A stretch of DNA of 64,000 nt from Medicago truncatula (Eukaryota; Streptophyta; Magnoliopsida; Fabales; Fabaceae). Numbering within the stretch: position 1 is the stretch's first letter; every line of letters begins with the position of its first letter. The translations under genes were made by a program, and so were the position numbers. Shown here in pieces: positions 57,821 through 64,000 of this stretch. The stretch is taken from positions 28,144,755 through 28,208,754 of the forward strand of contig NC_053048.1 in assembly GCF_003473485.1 (NCBI RefSeq). Direction: 5' to 3'. The notes beneath the pieces were generated by a model that saw only the letters and a list, made by a program, of their open reading frames with translations, made no database searches and was not told where the DNA came from.

Positions 57821-59400
57821 TTATGCGTGAAAACGAGAAGGTCGAAAATCTGATGCTGTCTGTCAAACCATGATCGTGCCACGATTCGGGACCAACGTGC
57901 CACGATTTGGATCAGAATTTTAGTTCGTCTGACACTGGAAAAATCGTGACACGATGGGAGACCAACGTGCCACGATGTAGTCATCCAATAAACCTTAAAA
58001 ATGCAATATTCTTCACTCCAAATGCTTCCAAACTTATTCCTAAGTGTAGGGACTTTATCCTAACCATCTAGAGATGTTTTTAGCTATGAAATAACCTTGT
58101 ATAAAGGGGCTAATGAGTTCATGAGTTGGTCTTTGTGGTAGGAATGGAAGTTGTTTATAAAGGTATAGCCTTTCAGTGAATCTAAACTAATAAAATTGAT
58201 GTTGTTGGTTAACTTAAGCTATTTATATAATATGTGGAAAATGTATGAGATAGAAAATATCGTTGTTATTATCATTCAAGTTGTTATTATTAATATTGCT
58301 ATGTTGCAAGTTGTTTATGTTGCTGAGTCGTATGTTGAAATACACAAATGTCGAGTCCATTTGCATACTCATAATCCGTTGGGGGCTCATGCCATGTAGT
58401 GCTTTGTCATTCACCACGTTGATATAAACGAATGCTTTAACCATTCAATTGTTGGGGGCTCATGTCCTGGAATGCTTGTCATTCACCACATTGTGATATA
58501 CCGTTTGGGGACTTATGTCCTGGAATGCTTTAACCATTCAAATCGTTGGGGGCTCATGCCCTGGAATGCTCAGTCATTCAACACGTTGAAAATGGAACCA
58601 CATGCATAATGCATTTGTTGTTTGTTGTCGGTTGCATTTGTAGTCATTGTTGGTTGAGTCGTTGGTGTTGTTGTTGTTGTGGAGGTTGATGTTTGTTATT
58701 GTTGTTGCTGTAAATGAAGCATGAATATTATTGTTGATTAAATTGTTGTATTCGATATTGATAAATGCTAACGATGATTTATATACCTATATTTATTGTT
58801 GTGAATCTCACCCCTTCTGCTTGGAAATGTTGTCTTCTTATGGTAAATTGCAGGTGATGAAGCTTAGTAGAAGTGATGGCTCATGTGTCTAGGTGCTCTG
58901 ATATGTAACAGGATGGAAATTATGTAGTTGTATATTCATTCCTTTATGTATCAAATTGTGAACCTATAGTTGGAGTTTCATGTTGATGTTGGTTTAAGTT
59001 TTAAAAATATTACGTTGAGGCCTTTGTGCCAGATTTTATGAAGTTTGTTGATATTGAATAATTTGAAAATATTCCGCTGCGAAGTATTGACATTTTATAA
59101 AATTCGTTGAATAAATAGCATTTTATCTATTTATGAAATTGTGAAATAGCAGTGTAGCAGGCCCGTTTTGGTGATAAACTTTGATTTATTAATATATTTA
59201 TGATGTTGGGTTAACGGGGTGTTACAGCGGCAGTTTGGAACGACAAAAGTGAACAATCAAAATGGGAATAAGAAATTTTATGAATGTAAATGATAAACTT
59301 AAGGACATTTAGATGACAGAAATTTGATGTGAAATTTTAATTGTTCTAAGTCATTCATGTAGTCTAAATTAATTAAGATTGAACACCTAAATATAATTAA

Positions 59401-59880
59401 GGCAAAATTACATTAGGGGTTCATTATCTTATTTATTTGTAACACTTTGGTCCTTTATCTAATTTATCCTTTTCTGCTTAGGTCTTTTATCTCTCTTAAA
59501 AGCACATGTACATCTTTTTTCTCATTTTTTTTTTAAAATACATAATTTTATTTTTAAAAATATTTTTTTATTAAAAATGAAAAAAATTTAGAAATATGAT
59601 GAAGATGTTCATCATCTTCTTTAAATAAAAAAAATTCTACTAAAATATATCTCAAAATATCGTGAATTAATGTTATATTCACCTCAAATCTTCTTTTAAA
59701 CACAAAAATCAAAACCTTAATTTCACAAATGTTGCAAGGCGGATGGTGGAGGCTTTGTCACTGGCGGTAGGGTTAGACTTTACGAAAGTTAAGATTGTTC
59801 TGGAAACAACAAAATTGATGTGCAAAGCTGCTCTTAATTTTGGGGTTATTTTTATGTTGAGTTTGAATATTGAGTTAGAA

Positions 59881-59914
<34 letters not shown>

Positions 59915-60328
59915 TACGGTTTGACAATTTATATAACTAATTTTTTTTTTTTTTGTGATGAAACTAAATCTCTTTCTCCATAGGGTTTTGATTTTTGTGT
60001 TTAAAGGAAGATTTGAGGTGATTTTAACATTAATTCGTGATATTTGTAGATATATTTTGAAGAAATTTTTTTGATTCAATGAAGATGATGAAGATTCAAA
60101 GGAAGAAGATGAAGATGATGAACATCTTCATCTTATTTCTGGATTTTTTTTTTAATAAAAATATATTAAAAAAAAATAAAATTATGTATTTTTTTAATAA
60201 AAAAATGAGAAAAAGGATGTATATGTGCTTTTATGAGACTTAAAAGACCTTAAGGAAAAGAAAAATAAAGATAAAGGACCAAAGTGTTACAAATAAATAA
60301 GATAAATGAGCTCTAATGTAATAATGTC
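59401..60328. mobile_element. 928-bp non-autonomous MULE in the foldback's right arm
   Basis: It starts GGCAAAATTACATTAGGGG and ends CTAATGTAATAATGTC. A perfect 9-bp duplication, TATAATTAA, lies at 59392-59400 and 60329-60337. The arms share TTTGTAACACTTTGGTCC and GGACCAAAGTGTTACAAA. An (AAT)n tract at 59881-59913 lies near the middle. The short frames within (59743-59940 plus, 59852-60079 minus) are driven by this tract. Confidence 0.92.
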
Positions 60329-60502
60329 TATAATTAAATAAAAATTAAAAGTATTAAAAGTTACCTTTTGATTAAAATTGATTTTTTTAAGAAAAAATTG
60401 ACTCATTTATTGACATTTAATGTTGCCAATGTATATTACATTTTGATTGGTTGATATCATGAGAGGGTAAATACACCTAAATAAGAGAGGGTAATTAAAA
60501 AC

Positions 60503-60891
60503 AATCAATTATAGGGGATTATATGAAACAAATTCCATCAATAATCAAAAGAAACTAAATAAACTACTACTTTAGTCCTCAACCTATAAGCTACTACAAT
60601 CTTTATCTTCCTCGCCTATTTATGTGTAACCTTAATACAAATAGTGTCAGGTGAGACTATCTTGTCTCAAGAATTTCTACTACATCATAAGTGGCCTCTA
60701 ATCATGTTAAGCCTAAAATATACATTTTTTTTTCCTTCACATAGTAGCATGCATGTTCAATAAACAATTCACATAAAGTATAGACGACGTTCAAGATAGA
60801 ATGATTTAGGAATAATTAAGGTTGAACAAACAATTATTATCTTGTCAATTTTACAGATAATATTGGATGTGAGACGTATCCAATGTTACCT
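60503..60891. repeat. Third copy of the array flank segment
   Basis: It matches 14465-14870 through GGATGTGAGACG(T/C)ATCCAATGTTACCTTC, and its first part matches 52275-52535. It is probably the flank of a DUF247 unit whose gene is gone or lies elsewhere. Confidence 0.7.
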
Positions 60892-60903
60892 TCAATAGTA
60901 TTG

Positions 60904-60966
<63 letters not shown>

Positions 60967-61344
60967 CTTGTAACTTACTTTCACTTAAAAAAAATATGAA
61001 AGAGTGAGTTAGCTAGCCTACTTCCACTTTGGAGTAAGTTAACAACCTTGTTAACTTACTTTTAAATTAAAAAAAAATAAATAAATAAAACTTCTATAAT
61101 TTAAACCATTTGTAAATGTAATGGTTGTACAAAGTTATGCACGTGTAACATATTTATTATTTATGAACTAATTACATGAAAAATGTAAATATTTTTCAAC
61201 GATGTATAAAAAATACAGGATTAATTAACGTCATCTTTATCATTAATTAGAATTTTAGTATTCAATAATATTTTGACATATTTCCAATCTACCATTTTAT
61301 AATATTTAATAACAAATTTTTTTTTTGTTTTTATCGTTAACATC
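60892..61344. repeat. Duplicated CACTA flank with (TA)n
   Basis: It is paralogous to 29386-29797. The (TA)n tract at 60906-60962 is longer than the other copy's. Confidence 0.75.
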
Positions 61345-63431
61345 CACTACTACAAAATACCCTCTTTAATAGCATTCATTTTAACGTTTAATAGTGCTTT
61401 TGAAGCGCTAAGAAAGCCCCTGCTATTATAGGTCCGAACCCCTATAATAGCTCTTTCAAAGCGCTGTCAAATATCAGTGTTTCAATAGCACTTTTAGAAA
61501 AGCGCTAACATGACCTTATTTTGGTGCTATTTTTAAATAGATGTTTCTTAGCGATTTTCAGAAAGCGCTATCTTAACTATCCCCTTTATTAGCACCTTCA
61601 AAAAAGTGTAATAAAGGCATGCTATTATAAGTTTTTTTTTTAAATCCTTCATTCGAAAGATCAATATTGTAGCAAATTAGCAAATCAGTCAAACATTATC
61701 TCATTGCATCAATTGATAAAAAATAAACACTAGTAAGGCCACTGTCATATGTTCATCTCATTGCACAAACTAATATGTTCATCGAAAACTTGGCTACAAA
61801 ATAAATCTCATATATTAATCAATCCTAGAGAAGGACATCTAATTTACAAAACTAAAAGTAAGGCCACTGCACATATAGCAAAAGTAGTCGCAACCAACAA
61901 AAAAACACCCAACTGCAAAGTTACTCATGACAAGCGATCCAATGTCTAGTGCTTAAAGCTACCTCTAACAAATGATTTCCTGTGTCATATGGAAGGAAAT
62001 TTTAATTATGTATATTGTTCGATTTCCAGCACAGAACCCATATGCCCAAGATTTTATCTCTTTGCCTTAATAAAAACGACATAGTGAACTAACCTGATTC
62101 ACGAGAGATGAGGATAGTCAACGCAAATGCTTAGTGCAAAATCTGCAGAAAAAATCAGAAGCACGAGATTAGTGCAAACCAAAATAATAGCGTTTGTGAA
62201 AAGAGCTATCTATACCCCCTCCAACAATAGCGTTTACAAAAAGGCGATATTAGTGCAAACCAAAATAATAGCGTTTATAGAAAAGCGCTATCTAACCCAG
62301 TTTTTAGCTCTGTTTGGTAAAAATAGCGGATAGCTGATAACTGATGACTAATAACTTATAGCTGATGACTGATAGCTTATAAGCTAATTGAGGTGTTTGG
62401 TAAAATGAGCGGTTCAACTAACTGATAAATGTAAAATGACATAAAAAGGTATTATCAATTCATAATATAGTTTATATAAATTGATATGTAACTCTAAAAT
62501 AAAAATTCATATTAAAGTATTAAGGAATTCTTAGTTTAACTTTTTTTTTTTAAATTTATAAATTTAGAAAAATACTTAGCTACAATGCCTATCTAATATA
62601 CTTTACCCAACAATTAAAAAACAATTGAAGGTTATCACAAGTCTTAAAAAAAAAAAAATTGACAGTTATCATAATGTATTATTAATAACACAAAAAAAAG
62701 TATTATTAACAATAATTGATAGATATAATGAATAATATCTTCTTGATTTTTTTTACGGGACCTTCATGAAATTTATTTTACTGAATTATTAAATGCATTA
62801 TCAATCAAGGAAGGTATAAATAGACATAAAACTATTTTTTTTTTCACAAAAGACTTGAAACAATTTTATACGGTTCAAAACTAGGAAAACAATTTTATAC
62901 AGTTCAAAAAAAAATTATAGTTCAAAACAAGGAGAAAAAACACAAGTGAGGTATATTATCATTTAGAAAGAAAAAAAAACACACAGCGGGGAGGTATATA
63001 TATGTCAATGAAATGTCCTAAAGGTAAAGATATTCGTCAAAACAAAATATATAAATGTAACTAACATTAAATAAATTATAAAGGGGTATAAATTGATTTT
63101 AGATAAATTAATAAGTAAAACTGGAATTAAAAGTGAGACACTATAAGCTATAAGTCAAACGCTATTTCAAGTAGTTTCTGAAAAATAGCTTATAAACTTC
63201 TGAAATAAGCTATAAGCTTGTTGTAAAAAAGCGTTACCAAACAGAGCTTTTTTTATCAGATGAACTTATAAGCTATAAGTTCTTTTTTGGGTGTTATCAA
63301 ACAGATCCTTTAACATGTTTTTCTTAACGCTTTCTGAAAAGTGCTATAACAGGTCTATAAATTGCATTTTTAATAGCAGTTATTCAAAAATGCTATTAAA
63401 ATTGCTATTAAAAGCCAAAATTGTGATAGTG
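61345..63431. mobile_element. CACTA element, 2.09 kb, with a nested hAT-like insert
   Basis: It starts CACTACTACAAAATA and ends AAAATTGTGATAGTG, with the 3-bp duplication ATC on both sides (61342-61344 and 63432-63434). Subterminal AGCGCT, AAAGCGCTA and AATAGC motifs recur at both ends, as in 29798-30617. It has no transposase; the short open frames at 61749-61949 and 62127-62333 are not recognisable. A hAT-like MITE lies at 62307-63248. Confidence 0.85.
62307..63248. mobile_element. hAT-like MITE, GTTTGGTAA family
   Basis: The termini AGCTCTGTTTGGTAA and TTACCAAACAGAGCT are inverted. The inner arms are rich in AGCTTATAAGCTAA-type motifs. A partial copy of the end (TTATCAAACAGATCC) follows at 63293-63307. 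The target duplication was not readable in the T-rich flank. Confidence 0.65.
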
Positions 63432-63540
63432 ATCATTTTTAACATAAATTTTTTCTTATTTTTCAATATAAATAACATTGCACATAACTTTATAATTTTT
63501 TCTTTTATTACACATAACGTGTCTGTTGCGAGTTATATAT

Positions 63541-64000
63541 TAAGACGTGATGCTTAGCCCGTGGAAAAACGTTTATTAGGTTTCTAATCCTAAGGAGTTA
63601 AAATCCAAGGAAGAAATAAAAGAAGAAGCTTGCGTTGTTACATTAAATTCTAGAACAGTAAAAGCAATGATCCTTTTTCCATGAATTTTACTTTTCTTGT
63701 CCATTGAGTAAAGTGATGGACATTATATAGTTTGTTATGAGGACAAGTTACTTTAGTAACAAAGAGGACATATATGTCCTCGTGAAGTTACTTTATATAG
63801 AAGATTTGGAGTTCGAATCTCGGCCATAAAAAAAATAAGATAGATATAAAAAATTATTAAAGTGAAGTGTAAGAATTTTTTTTAGCAAGCATATTTACTT
63901 ATCTTCTTCAATAGGTAAAGCACTACAATGAGCCCATATTATATAACACACATTTTAATTTATATTTTCGTTAAGTTTGAAGGATCAATATTCCTCAACC
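63541..64000 (+). promoter_or_regulatory. Promoter of a sixth DUF247 unit, cut by the window end
   Basis: From AAGACGTGATGCTTAGCCCGTGG onward the sequence matches the upstream regions of units 5 and 1, including GAACAGTAAAAGCAA, TTTTACTTTTCTTGTCCATTG, GAGGACAAGTTACTTTAGTAACAAAGAGGACA and ATATTCCTCAACC, which in unit 1 lies about 20 bases before the start codon. A ~50-base insert at 63780-63835 contains GGAGTTCGAATCTCGGCC, a tRNA-like B box, followed by A-rich sequence, probably a truncated SINE. Confidence 0.75.

Larger units (their letters stand above)
53456..59226 (+). mobile_element. LTR-type insertion (likely solo LTR) in the foldback element
   Basis: It begins TGTAACGCCGTTATTTAATT and ends AACGGGGTGTTACA, the TG...CA form of gypsy LTRs. 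The flanks GCTGT and GCGGC are at best a decayed 5-bp duplication. Without the CACTA insert and the tandem duplication it is about 2.2 kb. The 3' half has internal repeats: ~60-base GGGGGCTCATGCCCTGGAATGC units (58378-58590) and CGTGCCACGAT motifs (57876-57975). No retroviral genes are present. Confidence 0.65.
52541..60500. mobile_element. Foldback element with ~490-bp arms, holding nested insertions
   Basis: The left arm (52541-53030) reads GAGTTATCCTCTCTTGTTTAAGG at its edge and CCATTTTGATTGTTCAATTTTG further in. The right arm mirrors it, in two parts: 59227-59400 and 60338-60500 (GGAACGAC...AACAATCAAAATGG, TAAGAGAGGGTAATTA). A further inverted pair, GAGAATTGTCGTTGTTTCTAGAACC (53040) and GGTTCTGGAAATAACGACAATTCTC (53371), lies nearer the centre. 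With its inserts removed it is about 1.25 kb. The flanks are two copies of the same ~260-base array segment (52275-52535 and 60506-60765), so no simple target duplication can be read. Confidence 0.7.

Noticed and set aside
58196..58444. Overlapping open frames near 58196-58444
   Set aside because: They lie in LTR sequence with TTGTTATTAT-type simple repeats and show no protein similarity.
52541..60500. A 290-base target duplication for the foldback element
   Set aside because: The flanking direct repeats are copies of the array segment also found at 14465-14870. They reflect duplication of that segment rather than target-site duplication.

Overview
This looks like nuclear DNA from a legume, most likely a Medicago species. 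It is AT-rich, has plant GT-AG introns, and is packed with plant transposons. The genus is an inference from sequence style; no search was run.

The backbone is a plus-strand tandem array of DUF247 (UPF0481) genes, each with two coding exons joined by a phase-0 intron after a shared CCAAG donor. Unit 1 (260-1830) and unit 3 (9803-13257) are intact. Unit 2 (4713-7113) is a pseudogene missing most of exon 1, with a TGA in exon 2 and no C-terminus. Unit 4 (39593-41466) is open, but a tRNA-derived SINE covers its exon 2 acceptor and exon 1 carries a four-fold 21-bp expansion. Unit 5 (48813-51257) has one TAG in exon 1 and a duplicated piece of exon 2 in its intron. The last ~460 bases are the promoter of a sixth unit beyond the window. 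Every surviving start codon is overlapped by the same 8-codon out-of-frame upstream ORF.

The rest is mostly mobile DNA whose ends can be read directly. At least eleven Mutator-like (MULE) insertions have 9-bp target duplications, most of them perfect. Three matter most. One at 41737-45455 is complete and encodes an intact FAR1/MURA-type transposase. One at 27512-28857 is a Pack-MULE carrying a near-complete copy of a TTM3-type triphosphate tunnel metalloenzyme gene that has lost the lysine of its EXEXK motif. One at 45985-47558 carries exon fragments of apparently two host genes. There are also three CACTA elements, a hAT element with an 8-bp target duplication, a decayed Helitron helicase, an antisense LINE fragment, tRNA-derived SINEs, and two solo LTRs nested one in the other (16095-21807 and 16224-19780).

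The region 52541-60500 is a multi-level nest: a foldback element, an LTR inside it, a CACTA inside the LTR, a MITE inside the CACTA, a ~560-bp tandem duplication across the CACTA/LTR junction, and a further MULE in the right arm.

DUF247 units and their flanks have been duplicated with some inserts in place. Comparing copies therefore gives empty sites for several insertions. No tRNA, rRNA or CRISPR locus was seen.
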